Shown: piece after piece, positions 1 through 8,708 of the stretch
Layout of the letters: each line of letters begins with the position of its first letter
How positions within the stretch are numbered: the stretch's first letter is position 1
Assembly (NCBI GenBank): GCA_009602725.1
Contig: WELB01000059.1
Coordinates: forward strand, 166,290-176,601
Reading direction: 5' to 3'
Source: Spirogloea muscicola
Lineage: Eukaryota; Streptophyta; Zygnematophyceae; Spirogloeales; Spirogloeaceae
Length of the DNA stretch: 10,312 bases
Notes under the pieces: generated by a model
Database searches by the model: none
Told to the model about the DNA's origin: nothing
Seen by the model: the letters and a program-made list of their open reading frames with translations, nothing else
Made by a program: the position numbers and the translations under genes

Positions 1-51
<51 letters not shown>
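1..51. repeat. 51-nt poly(A) run at the sequence edge
   Basis: The first 51 bases are all A, followed directly by GC-rich coding sequence of the FKBP gene. Read in the gene's frame it would give a long lysine run just before the hydrophobic core of a lumen-targeting signal, which makes no sense for that family. The gene retains four introns, so this is not a retrocopied cDNA tail, and the orientation (A run at the 5' end of a plus-strand gene) is wrong for a poly(A) tail. The most likely explanation is an assembly or sequencing artefact at a contig end. A genuine A-tract or the end of an inserted retroelement cannot be excluded from this window alone. Confidence 0.9.
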
Positions 52-52
<1 letters not shown>

Positions 53-55
<3 letters not shown>

Positions 56-1449
56 GCCGCCCTGGCGCTGCTGGGCGCGGCCGCCGGCCTGGCGTCGCGC
101 GCGGGCGCGGGCGAGGCCGCCAAGGTGAAGGAGCCGCTGGACCCGTACGACGAGGCGAAGCTGCTGGAGCAGAACCTGCGCATCCAGCGGCTCAACAACG
201 CGCCCCCCAACTTCCCCAACTTCATCCGCGAGGGTCCGCGCCTTCGTCCCTCTGTGGGGCTGCTCTCCCGTGCACTGTGGCTGCAAGACCAGCTTGCGGT
301 GGTCCAACTACATTACAACTCGTCAGCCTGATACCCTGACTCCGCTGCACCTGTGTGACTTGCTGGCAGGTTTCCAGGTGAAAGTGGTGTGCAACGACTC
401 GTACAAGATGACGCCCACGGGCCTCTACTTCGAGGACATAGAGGAGGGCTCCGGAGAGCCTCCCCACAAGGGCCAAGAGGTACTCCGCCGTGGCATTGTC
501 ACCTGGCTAATAAATGTTGGCTACTTGAGTGAGGTCGTCAAATGCATCTTATTCTATTGTGTCGTCTACATTGCAATGTACGTTAGACCTTCTTCCAGCT
601 GTAGATAGTCATTGAAAGCAGGCTCAGATTCTCAAATCAGCGAGTTCTGTTAGAAGCCTGTAGAAGCCTGACGATGCTTCCAAACGCTCTCCATTACCCA
701 GGTGGTGTTCCACTACACAGGCTACAATGAGTCCGCAAGGAGGGTCGATAGCAGCTATCAGCAGGGAAGGCCCGCGCAGACTCGCTTCGGAATTGGCGGC
801 ATGATCCCAGGTTAGCAGAAATGGCATCAGCCGAGGTCAGGTTACTGTAAAACTCCAAATCAGATGAAGACCTGCTACTCGAACTCTTTGTAGTAAGGGT
901 TTGAGATCAGATTTAGTTACTTTTAAACTTAAACTGTAAACGGCATGACTTCGCTTCGTATCTGCTGTATCTGGGTTTGTGCAGTGCGCAATATATTCTG
1001 CAATTTTTGAGCTGTTGTTGATACTGGCGTTTGCCAATTGCAGGTTTCGAGGAAGGATTGAGTACCATGCGGCCAGGAGGGAAAAGGAGGATCGTCATCC
1101 CCCCGGAGCTTGGACCACCTGTTAGTAATATAGACCATGCTGCTCACATTGCTGCTCACCCGCTTCCCAACACATGCACTCAGTCGGCATGCAAAGTTTC
1201 CATTGATGTGCTTGCATGAGCTTTGATTAAGAGGATACCGAGTTTGTCATGGGTACGCAACTCAGCTTTTCATGATTTGGGGTGTCACAGCTTTCCAGAA
1301 CCTAAAAGTTGCTCTTTGATGTGCTCCAGACTGGGCCATCAACGTTCTTCAGTGCCAAGCAGTACGAAGTTTTTGATGTAGAGCTGCTGGCCATCCACGA
1401 CTGCGAACGTCGGACAATAGGCTTCTACTCTGACGTGGTTTGCAAGTGA
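53..1449 (+). CDS. FKBP20-2: Thylakoid-lumen FKBP-type immunophilin, FKBP20-2-like (5' partial, 5 exons)
   Basis: Exons are 53-233, 370-479, 702-810, 1044-1120 and 1330-1449; all introns are GT-AG and the frame stays open to TGA, giving 198 visible residues. The order is a hydrophobic lumen signal (ALALLGAAAGLASRAGAGEA), a basic linker, then the FKBP fold with VVFHYTGYNES, VDSSYQQG, GMIPGFEEGL, RPGGKRRIVIPPELGPP and KQYEVFDVELLAI. The C-terminal tail CERRTIGFYSDVVCK with its two cysteines is, from memory, diagnostic of plant FKBP20-2, a lumenal protein linked to photosystem II supercomplex accumulation and proposed to be redox-active. Compared with FKBP12, the aromatic before the active-site Asp is Val and the pocket Trp is Phe, so prolyl isomerase activity is probably weak (inference). 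The 5' end is lost: the stroma-targeting part and start codon would lie where the poly(A) run begins. The gene is tail-to-tail with the carrier gene. Family assignment is firm, the exact orthologue slightly less so. Confidence 0.93.
651..670. repeat. Perfect tandem duplication of a 10-nt unit inside an FKBP intron
   Basis: TAGAAGCCTG occurs twice in direct succession near the 3' end of the second FKBP intron (480-701), about 30 nt upstream of the acceptor AG at 700-701. It looks like a simple replication-slippage duplication. No function is apparent. Confidence 0.9.
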
Positions 1450-1874
1450 ACCAGACTTGCTGAGCTTGTTACTTCGGCTGTCCACACATTCAGATTTTGT
1501 ATTCAATGAGCCCATTATTCAACCCTGCAAGCAAGGCCATGCCTGTGCATGGCCTTGCTTGCAAGTGGCATCATATTGCGCAGGTCAGGTTCAGAAGCTC
1601 TGTTGTGTTACTGAGTTGAGTGAGCAGTGAAATCCAATAGACGCATCTGCAGGCCTTTGTCGTGCTACACGCTCTGGGCAATGTGCGAGCCACATCAGGA
1701 GTATCACATGTTTGAATTACCCAATCTCGTAATCGGCAACTGCAATTGTGCAGGCTCATGAATAGTATTGTGTTAGTTGAGCTTCTTCTTATGTGCTCTG
1801 TACTGCAATTATCTGTGGCCAGCATCACTGTCCTGATGCTATCAAACTCAACAATAGGCTGATGGGTCAGGCAT
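1450..1874. other. Tail-to-tail intergenic region between the FKBP and carrier genes
   Basis: This 425-nt stretch separates two convergent stop codons (TGA ending at 1449 on plus, TAA at 1875-1877 on minus) and must hold both 3' UTRs. I see no coding frame with protein-like composition in it. Its one clear structure is the hairpin at 1526-1563. I found no TGTAA, the poly(A) signal common in many green algae, on either strand, so the cleavage sites cannot be placed. Confidence 0.75.
1526..1563. repeat. Perfect inverted repeat, 17-bp arms with a 4-nt loop
   Basis: The left arm 1526-1542 (TGCAAGCAAGGCCATGC) is exactly complementary to 1547-1563, with CTGT as the loop; pairing stops immediately outside. 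It lies 77 nt after the FKBP stop codon and about 310 nt beyond the carrier stop codon, so it would be transcribed in the 3' UTR or termination zone of the FKBP gene. Possible roles are a 3'-end or RNA-stability element shared by the convergent genes, or the remnant of a small palindromic insertion. There is no downstream T tract of the bacterial terminator kind, and one is not expected in a nucleus. Confidence 0.9.
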
Positions 1875-4319
1875 TTAAGTACCTTCAGCATCACGGAGTG
1901 ACTCGTGTTGCCCTAGGCTTCTGGATAGCGGCTTTGCCTGCAAGGCACCAACTGTTTTGCCACAGAGCTCCTGGGCGTTGAGAGCCAACAGATGCCTTAG
2001 TGCCTCATAAGAAGCGAAAAAAATTGCTCCCTGAGAGACGTAGATGAAAAGCCGAGGCAAGACTCCTCTGCGACAGAAAGCATGTCATGCATTTCAGAGA
2101 TGTAGTAAGACAGAGTGTGGTGAACTATGCAATGTTTGCAATTCTTCGCTTCCTGCTGTTACCTGCTGCAGTGGCCTACAATTCAAGATGACTTCATGGG
2201 GATGTATATGTAGGAACAACAAATGATGCACATTGACAATCAGTGCGCAATACGTGACAGGTGACTCAGATCTCACCGGTAAAGGCCTGCAACACCCTCT
2301 TCTGCCACAATTCGAGAAAGCGCATGACGCACACCATTGTACTGCAGAAGTGTGCCGGGCACCTGAACCAAGTCGAGATGAAGACAAAGACATCCATGGT
2401 AAGAACTGTGGCACTTGCAAGTTGACGAGCATTGTCACTCCCACAAGATCATCTATGAGCTGCTTTCACTGACCTGAGCTTGTAGGCGTGTCTTGATGAC
2501 ATCAAAGGGGGTTGTTACAAAGGCGGCTGTCGACCCTGCTGCTCCTCCAATTGCAAGCTGCCTAGGGTGGAAGCAGCAGAATTCAGCTTTCTGCTAGGTC
2601 CAGATTTGGTATAGTCTCAAGGAATGTTAAATCACAATGTGCACAGTACGGTACCCCTTGTACCCCTACTTGTTACAACGTGGATCAGAGGGTGATGTAC
2701 CGTCTGGAAAGTAGAAAGTCGCTGATCTTGAGGGCGATCTTTCAGCACCCAGCCTTTGAGGCCCTCATACGTGAGGAACTAACACACAAGGCAAGTAGCA
2801 AACACACTTATCAAGTCGATGTGGGTCCACAATGTAGGTAATGCTTCTGACAAGGACATGACTTCTTGGAACTTCACATCCAGCAGGTTGCTCCATGCAA
2901 AGCTAAAGATTCTCAAAGAGGGCCCAGCTGACCTTGATGATGGACTGTGGAACATTGCGAGCGAGCACAGCGCCCCAGCCAGAGTACAGAGAGGCAATAC
3001 CCTCATTGCGGAGAATGCTTACAAGTGCCGTCCTGCATGATGCAACAATGACAATGTCTGGTCCTGAACCAGCCAAGGGGCAAATCAAAATTGATCAATG
3101 AGATAGCGCTTGCACATTGCTTGCGGTACCAAGAGTTGTTGTAGTGGCCCCCAAGCTGCATACGCTGCTTGACTGCCTCACTGGGTGTGAAGACAAAAGA
3201 GGTTGCCACACTCGCACAGCCACCAGCTACACAGTGAGCTACTGCCCAGTGTTCCTGCACATGTTGCAGTCTAGTGTGAAGCTTTCAGTCGTCGTGGCAT
3301 GCAGTCTCACTGCCGATTCTGAAGACCTGGTACGTGTCCCACTAACATCAGGGGAGCAACTACAACCAGCCATGACTGCTTTCATGTGCTGCTGTGGATG
3401 GTGTCAAGTCTTGATCTGATCCCACCATTCTGCATCATCGGATATTGACAGTAGCAGGATATAAAGCTGCCATTGGACACTGACATTGGACAGTCGAGGG
3501 AGAAGGGCCTCCTTGACAGCTTCATATGTGCAGGTGTACAATGCTGAGATAGGCGCTGAAGTTGTCATGTTTGAGCCCAAGCCCCGATACAGACCTCCAA
3601 ATCCTGCACAGTGGAGCTCTCCTAGGACCCTTCATACTTCCCTCCCATCTCATCTCTGAAAGCACTCGCCTGGCACTCATAGCCGCGCTTCTACCAATAC
3701 TGACTTCTGTGTTCATATAGCAAAGAGTGTGCACTGCGTCCTCACACGTCACTCCGCTAGCCTCCTGCTGTTGCTGTACAAGCAGGGCCTGCTGAACGAG
3801 AAGACAGAGGGGGTACCTACCTCTCTCATGTACAAGCGTGGCCAGTGTATGAAATGGGGAACGCCCTGACCCATGGCTCGCTTGTATCATAGTCTTGAGT
3901 GTGTCGACAGGATGTATACAGCAGCTGACAATAGTTCCGGCGAGGCCACCGGCGAGAGCATTTTTCCCTGTGCTTGTTTTCTTTGCATTCTTCCTGGGCT
4001 CGACAAAGCATGAGCAATTGAGGATCAACATACAGCCAGAACATTTCTCGCTGCTGCCAGCCAGCAAAAGCAGCTAGTATTATGATGAAGAAGGACTTCA
4101 AGGCTTCAGCATAGGGCTCACTGCCCTGCTTGCTGTGCAGTCCGCTCCTGATGGCGTGCCAGATAAATTACTCATTGCATGGCCATTTTTCAATCAAGAC
4201 CTCTGCCACGTGCTCGCTTAGTGACTCCTCACCTGATGGTCGTACCACACGGTCTCGTTTGAGATCCAATTGTCTTGAGTGATGGTCCCCTGAGCTCCTG
4301 CCTCTCGTCTGCTGCCCAT
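1875..4319 (-). CDS. Mitochondrial carrier family (SLC25) protein, SAM-carrier-like plant clade
   Basis: On the minus strand the confident exons are 3993-3821, 3603-3485, 3254-3130, 3032-2933, 2778-2701, 2557-2474, 2362-2277 and 2067-1875 (TAA), all GT-AG with matching phases, giving 318 residues. They encode three carrier repeats with the signatures HPVDTLKTMIQ, TPSEAVKQRMQ and TPFDVIKTRLQ, each followed by a GLYRG- or SLYSGW-type motif, and the last repeat ends near YVSQGAIFFASYEALRHLL. This is a six-helix exchanger of an organelle inner membrane. The motifs resemble S-adenosylmethionine-type carriers and a plant carrier clade with an extended N terminus; the substrate is not determined. 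Upstream, the 26-nt exon 4147-4122 and exon 4319-4233 join in frame (ends NETVWYDHQ). Starting at the ATG at 4319-4317 gives 356 residues, a normal length. A longer 5' end is possible (see 4400-4524). It is convergent with the FKBP gene and divergent from the BASS gene. Confidence 0.9.
4122..4147 (-). other. 26-nt microexon of the carrier gene
   Basis: The minus-strand segment 4147-4122 has an acceptor ending CATCAG and a strong donor GTGAGC. It enters at phase 0 and leaves at phase 2, exactly what is needed to join the exon ending YDHQ (4233) to the exon starting at 3993; the junction reads ERTAQQAGQ then KNAKKTSTGKNALAGG. The flanking introns would be 85 and 128 nt, in the range of the others. 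No other segment between 4232 and 3994 fits both phases with good splice sites, but transcript evidence is lacking. Confidence 0.65.
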
Positions 4320-4399
4320 GTAGCGAGGCGTATTGTAAGCCAATTTACACTGTGGACTGCTGCAGTGAACAGCAGACTAAGAAGATAACCATTGCTTAC

Positions 4400-4524
4400 C
4401 AGCTCTGTGTGGTACAGGACATTTGAAGACTGCCAGAGTGGTGCTGAGGAGGCCGCGAAGCGGCAGGAGAGGCCGGGGCCAGCACAGGCGTGCTCCCCGT
4501 TGTGTCTCGTCAGTTCCCTCTGTC
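4400..4524 (-). other. Candidate upstream (5') exon of the carrier gene
   Basis: On the minus strand 4524-4400 is flanked by an acceptor (GGTGCAG) and a good donor (GTAAGC), and one frame is open with protein-like content ending SSNVLYHTEL. It leaves at phase 0 and could join an acceptor at 4290 to continue GTITQDNWISNETVWYDHQ. It has no ATG of its own; its entry phase would fit a short first exon 4857-4842 (MAAPP, donor GTGAGC) in the GC-rich block, giving a 393-residue protein. Against this, the acceptor at 4290 lacks a pyrimidine tract and a direct ATG exists at 4319. It may instead be 5' UTR. Confidence 0.4.
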
Positions 4525-4851
4525 CTGCACCAAGCAGGAAGTGATCAGCGCAGGCTGAGCTGGCTCCTTCTCAGGCAAGCTTGCGGTGGCAAAGCAGCCC
4601 CATACTCAGCCCCATACCGTTTGACCCGCTTGATTGTCGAGAATGATGCGGCTCAGCCACCAATGAACAGCTATATCAGATGGAGGCAAGCCCTCACGGA
4701 CAGGTCTTTGGCACTCTCTTGCAGACAGGACTCCATAATTGGCCGCCGGGGCTCGTCGTCTCAGATGCAGCGCCGACCTCCTCAAGCTCAGCAAGAGGAT
4801 CCCGAGCCCATGCAGCAGATCTCGCCACATCAAGCGCTCACCAGGCGGCGC

Positions 4852-4861
4852 AGCCATGGCT
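4852..4861. repeat. 10-bp palindrome carrying an ATG on each strand
   Basis: AGCCATGGCT is its own reverse complement and puts a good start context (GCCATGGC) on both strands at the same site. On plus it opens MAGSASSGSARAG in the frame that could splice to the BASS exon at 5665. On minus it opens MAAPPG with a GTGAGC donor that is phase-compatible with the candidate carrier exon 4524-4400. At most one of these is likely to be a real start. Confidence 0.8.
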
Positions 4862-5027
4862 GGCTCGGCAAGCTCCGGCTCAGCTAGAGCTGGGCTTGGG
4901 GAGAACGGCAGTAGCCTCATGGCGAGCGGCGGCCCGGCGAGAGCGCCCCGGCGTGCGCAGGCGGCGGCCGCGTCCACCTCGCATCGGCCGGCCGTCCTTG
5001 CGCCCGCCGCACCGGGCGGCGCCGCGG

Positions 5028-5043
5028 AGCCGCCATGGCGGCT
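5028..5043. repeat. 16-bp palindrome carrying an ATG on each strand
   Basis: AGCCGCCATGGCGGCT is a perfect 16-bp palindrome with a consensus-like start context, GCCGCCATGG, on both strands. On plus the ATG at 5035 begins a frame open to 5451 whose Ala/Ser/Arg/Cys-rich translation resembles a chloroplast transit peptide. A regulatory protein-binding role is possible but unsupported. Confidence 0.8.
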
Positions 5044-5451
5044 GGCGGCAAGCTTGGCTCGGCCCGGGNGGCCCCGAGCTCCGCGCTGCCCGGCTCGCGG
5101 CGAGGTGCGCAAGGTCCCCCTCTTGCGGCCATGCTCTACGGCAAGCCCTGTCTCGCTCGCCGCAAGCTGGCGAGCTCCGCCTGGCGCTGCCGCTCGGAGA
5201 TCCGGAGCTGCCAGCTGCTCGTGGCTCGCTGTGCTGCTCCTGCAAGCTGCGGCGGCGCGGCGCGGTTCTCGAGCGCAGCCTGCGGTTGCCGCCTCTGGCC
5301 TTCGAGAGGTGTCCTCTCAGCTGCCTTGGCTGCCCTGGCTCGGTCATCTTGCAGGCAGTCAAAGCCGATTGGCAACAGCAGCAGCGGCTGCAGCGCTGCG
5401 ATCCACTGCTGGCCTGAGCGGCCCTGGGCCCTCCCAGCCCCTGACCGTCAG
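5035..5451 (+). other. Candidate first exon (plastid transit peptide) of the BASS gene
   Basis: A donor CAG|GTAGCT at 5451/5452 pairs well with the acceptor TTTGCAG at 5664 (213-nt intron). Two frames work. From the ATG at 5035 the frame reaches 5451 at phase 0 and would need the weaker acceptor at 5719; its translation is rich in Ala, Ser, Arg and Cys with few acidic residues, like a transit peptide. Alternatively the frame from the ATG at 4856 or 4919 reaches 5451 at phase 2, matching the strong acceptor at 5664, but makes a presequence of about 180-200 residues before the junction. The N at 5069 lies inside either version. More than one exon may be present. Confidence 0.35.
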
Positions 5452-5664
5452 GTAGCTAGCTCCGTCTCAGACGGAAGACCCCTGCCCTGAGAGCACGCTG
5501 TCAGATGCCCTTTAGCCCCGCCACACTGTACGTTGTGATCAGCATTCCATGTATTGCACTTCTGGAGCCCCCGTCCACTTCAGAGTGGTGTCTCGGAGGG
5601 AGCGGGCCTGTCGACTTGGGTCCAAGCAGGGCTGAGGTGTCTGGATCCCTTGCATCGTTTGCAG

Positions 5665-8600
5665 GAGTACGCGGCAGCAAGTGGTCAGAGCGCAAGCTAG
5701 TAGCAGCGCAGTCGGCCAGCCGGAGCTGCCATCCAGTAGTGGCAGTGGGCCTTTGAGCCAGCCCTCCAGCTTCGAGAAGCTTGTTGACCTCTTGACAAAT
5801 CTCTTTCCAGTTTGGGTGAGTCTCTACTGCATAATCTGGACTACCAGGATAGCTGGTCAGGATTGTCATGCGCTAGCGGGGTGCGAAGGTCACGCGTGAG
5901 TCGACAATGTCCAGCTAGCCTTTGATGGGCAGGGATGAGATCCACTGTCTTGTAGAGCTGCATACGGAGTACTACTTGCTTTGAGAAGTAGCTATGCACT
6001 GTGCTCACCCTGTCTGACAGGGAAACTGCGTGGAGACCTTGCTCAGGTTATCCTTGGCACCATCATTGGCCTAGTCAAGCCTTCAGCGGTACGCTTTCTA
6101 CTGCAGTCCCTTGGAGCATGCATAAAGAGATATAGCAGTCTCCACTTGTCCGGCACACTGAAGAAGTTGCATTGTGTTCAGGGTAGCATCCAGCTGCAAT
6201 CAAGCCTGCTGTTGTGGCCTGCTAGGCCTGACGTTGGCAATATTATGTCAACGCAATAAGCCAGTCTGCATTAGGGCCTGTATTTGGTTGCTATTTGCCC
6301 AGTTTGATATGCATCTCAAGGTGAGCCTGGCCACAGGTTACATGGCTCCAGACAGACCTCTTCACTGTTGGTCTGGGTTTTCTGATGCTTTCCATGGGCC
6401 TTACCCTTACCTTTGACGACTTCCGACGCTGCTTACGCAATCCATGGACGGTGCGTGTGAACTCCCACAGCCTCTGTATACAGGAGCTCTACTTAGGCCA
6501 ACAAGCTCTTGCATTTGGCTGCTCGGGCAGCACCCAAGTATATATGCATAATGAGACTGTCATATCATTCTTGGGAGATACAAGCTTCACCAAGCCTTGG
6601 CTCCTGCTGGCCCTGGAAAACTTGTGATGACTCCAAGCTATATTCTTGAGGCACCACCTCTGAACCTTGAGAGGCCCCACTCCTTGACCTAAAGTCTACA
6701 TTGCAACCCAAATCATTTATACTGGTCAAGAGTGCAATTATAATGATCTGACGTCCATGATGCTAAAGGAGCACGAATTTTCTGGCAGGTTGGTGTCGGA
6801 TTTTTGGCTCAATACTTTATCAAGCCCATTCTGGGTTTCGCTTTGGCACTTGTGAGTATTGTACCCTTGCCAAGGCTGATCCTGCAATTGCTTCGGATGC
6901 AAATACGAATGCAGGCAAGCAACAAGACATGAGCAGATTGCCAGCGTCCTCTGCAGCAAGGATGCTCGTAGGTACATTACAGCTGTACACGAACATAGTC
7001 CACAGCTTGACTGAAGCCTTTTACTTCTTTCCAGGCGCTGGGTCTATCGGCACCTCTAGCCACGGGCCTCATCTTGGTCTCCTGCTGTCCGGGCGGGCAG
7101 GCGTCCAATGTTGCCACCTACATATCAAAAGGCAATGTTGCGCTCTCTGTCCTCATGACAACGTGAGCTCGCTTCCTTGGCCATCTGGGAAAGCAGATGT
7201 CTGCCCAGGCATTGGGGTCTTCCGCGCCGTGTCATGGTTGCTCCAGCTTTCTTGTCTACTGCTCTGGCTGTTTGAGGGTACCATTGAAGACATGGATGTG
7301 TATGAAACATAGAATGACTGACAACTTGTAGTGCCTTGCAGCTGCTCAACTGTGGGTGCCATAATTATGACGCCGCTTCTCACCAAGATCCTTGCTGGGC
7401 AACTGGTGCCTGTTGATGCAGCTGTGAGGATCTGTGCCTCATCACCTCCTGAGTGTACTTAGCTTCTTGCCTTCTGCACATAGAAGATCTGTAATCAAGG
7501 TTCTTTGTGTGTTGCTACCTACCTTGCTGAGGTCAGATCACCCACAACGGGTTAACATTGATCTGCACACAGTTGAGCAGAGTTTGTGTGACCAAGCAGT
7601 GACCCGGGCGCATGCATTGATTTACAGGGGCTGGCTATTAGCACCTTCCAGGTGGTCCTTGTGCCCACTGTTGTAGGAGGTAGGCACTTCTGGCATGCTG
7701 TATTGGCTGATTAGTACTCCCTCCGGGACATGTCACTCTAATTTATACTTGTTGCTTCTGCAGTCTGCAATATGTTCTGATAGTCAGATGTACTCCTTGC
7801 TGTGTTGCTGTCATCCAGTTCTGGCCAATGAGTTCCTGCCAAGATTCACCGAGAAGATAAAGTTCCTCACCCCTCTTGTGGGAGTAGTCTTGACCACGCT
7901 GCTCTGCGCCAGCCCGGTACTGCTCTTGGCTTCAATGAAGGCTTGGCTTCAGAATAGGTCAATCTTGTGCTGCAAGGTGATGCATTGGCATCCCAGATCC
8001 TATTCCTCTTGTGATAAAGGATGTCACTTTCCATTTTGTTTCCAGATTGGGCAGGTCGCCGACGTGCTGAAGGCGCAGGGGTCACAGCTCATTATGCCCG
8101 TGGCTGCACTTCATGTGGCTGCCTTTGTCCTCGGTTACTGGCTATCGAGGGCGTGCAAATTCGGAGAGACCACGTCACGTACAATCTCCATTGAGTGTGG
8201 CATGCAGGTCAGATATCTTTGAGATACTGGATCAAGAGCCTGGTATTACGCTTACGGACCATTGTCAACTAAGCCGAAGTGGTCCTGACTGCATTGGCAG
8301 CCTACATGCAGCAATTGTACATCAACTATATAGATGATACTGCCTACTCAATATGGAGTATCTTCAGCATGCATCTCAGATGATTTACATATCTTATTGT
8401 GTGATGTATGTCCTGCACTTGGCAGAGTTCTGCGCTAGGGTTCCTCCTCGCCCAAAAGCACTTCTCCAATCCTTTGGTGGCTGTGCCATCTGCTGTCTCT
8501 GTAGTTGCCATGGCTGTAAGTGCATCATGACACACTTTCAGATTGCCACTTTACTGCCATCAATTGATTGCTGCATTGTTTGCTGCTAATAATCCTGACA

Positions 8601-8708
8601 TTTGTGTTTGCTGTGATCTTGCCCTACCAGCTGGGCGGAAGCGGCCTGGCCGTTTTCTGGAGAAATAGCCCAATACCTGCTAATGATAAGGATGACTTCT
8701 TGGAATGA
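5665..8708 (+). CDS. BASS1: Plastid BASS-family sodium/metabolite cotransporter, BASS1-like (5' end unresolved)
   Basis: Eleven exons join in frame: 5665-5815, 6047-6088, 6337-6450, 6789-6851, 7035-7162, 7342-7423, 7628-7679, 7819-7916, 8046-8207, 8426-8515 and 8631-8708 (TGA), giving 352 residues without the first exon. After a Ser-rich linker the membrane domain starts at [15 protein letters not shown]. Family hallmarks follow: [93 protein letters not shown] and [19 protein letters not shown] and ECGMQ correspond to the crossover helices that bind sodium and substrate in bile-acid:sodium symporter homologues. From memory, this is closer to plant BASS1 than to BASS2 (pyruvate); a plant BASS1 has been linked to pantoate transport, but substrate here is inference. 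Location is expected to be the chloroplast envelope. It is divergent from the carrier gene and convergent with the lumen-protein gene. Confidence 0.92.

Larger units (their letters stand above)
4840..5451. other. GC-rich divergent 5' block between the carrier and BASS genes
   Basis: This stretch is strikingly GC-rich compared with its flanks. Open frames exist on both strands, as expected from GC-rich low-complexity sequence, so frame openness proves little. It contains an ambiguous base (N) at 5069. The two genes it separates are transcribed away from it, so it should hold their promoters and at least one first exon. ATGs in favourable contexts occur on plus at 4856, 4919 and 5035, and on minus at 4857 and 5037. 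I cannot fix either transcription start. Confidence 0.6.

Noticed and set aside
270-608. A continuous plus-strand frame across the FKBP second exon
   Set aside because: Only 370-479 matches the FKBP family; the rest is intron read-through bounded by good splice sites.
1526-1563. The hairpin as a microRNA precursor or bacterial-type terminator
   Set aside because: The stem is too short for a typical precursor, and there is no T tract and no prokaryotic context.
3470-3492. Short near-repeat CATTGGACA around an exon-intron boundary of the carrier gene
   Set aside because: Two imperfectly spaced short copies at the donor site; too small to interpret and readily due to chance.
3994-4033. A 40-nt intron with an upstream exon reading SFFIIILAAFAGWQQREMFWL in the carrier gene
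   Set aside because: Phases fit, but the intron would be unusually short and the upstream acceptor lacks a pyrimidine tract; the 26-nt exon at 4122-4147 has better splice sites and normal intron lengths.
4606-5362. Long minus-strand open frames in the GC-rich block
   Set aside because: Low-complexity Arg/Ala/Pro-rich translations with no family features; frames stay open on both strands simply because stop codons are rare at this GC content.
5501-5869. A 122-residue minus-strand open frame
   Set aside because: It is antisense to the first confident BASS exon and its flanking introns and resembles no protein I know.
6303-6320. An 18-nt microexon (FDMHLK) with a 31-nt intron in the BASS gene
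   Set aside because: A single acceptor at 6336 gives an exon starting [10 protein letters not shown], which matches the family at this position and length, so no microexon or tiny intron is needed.
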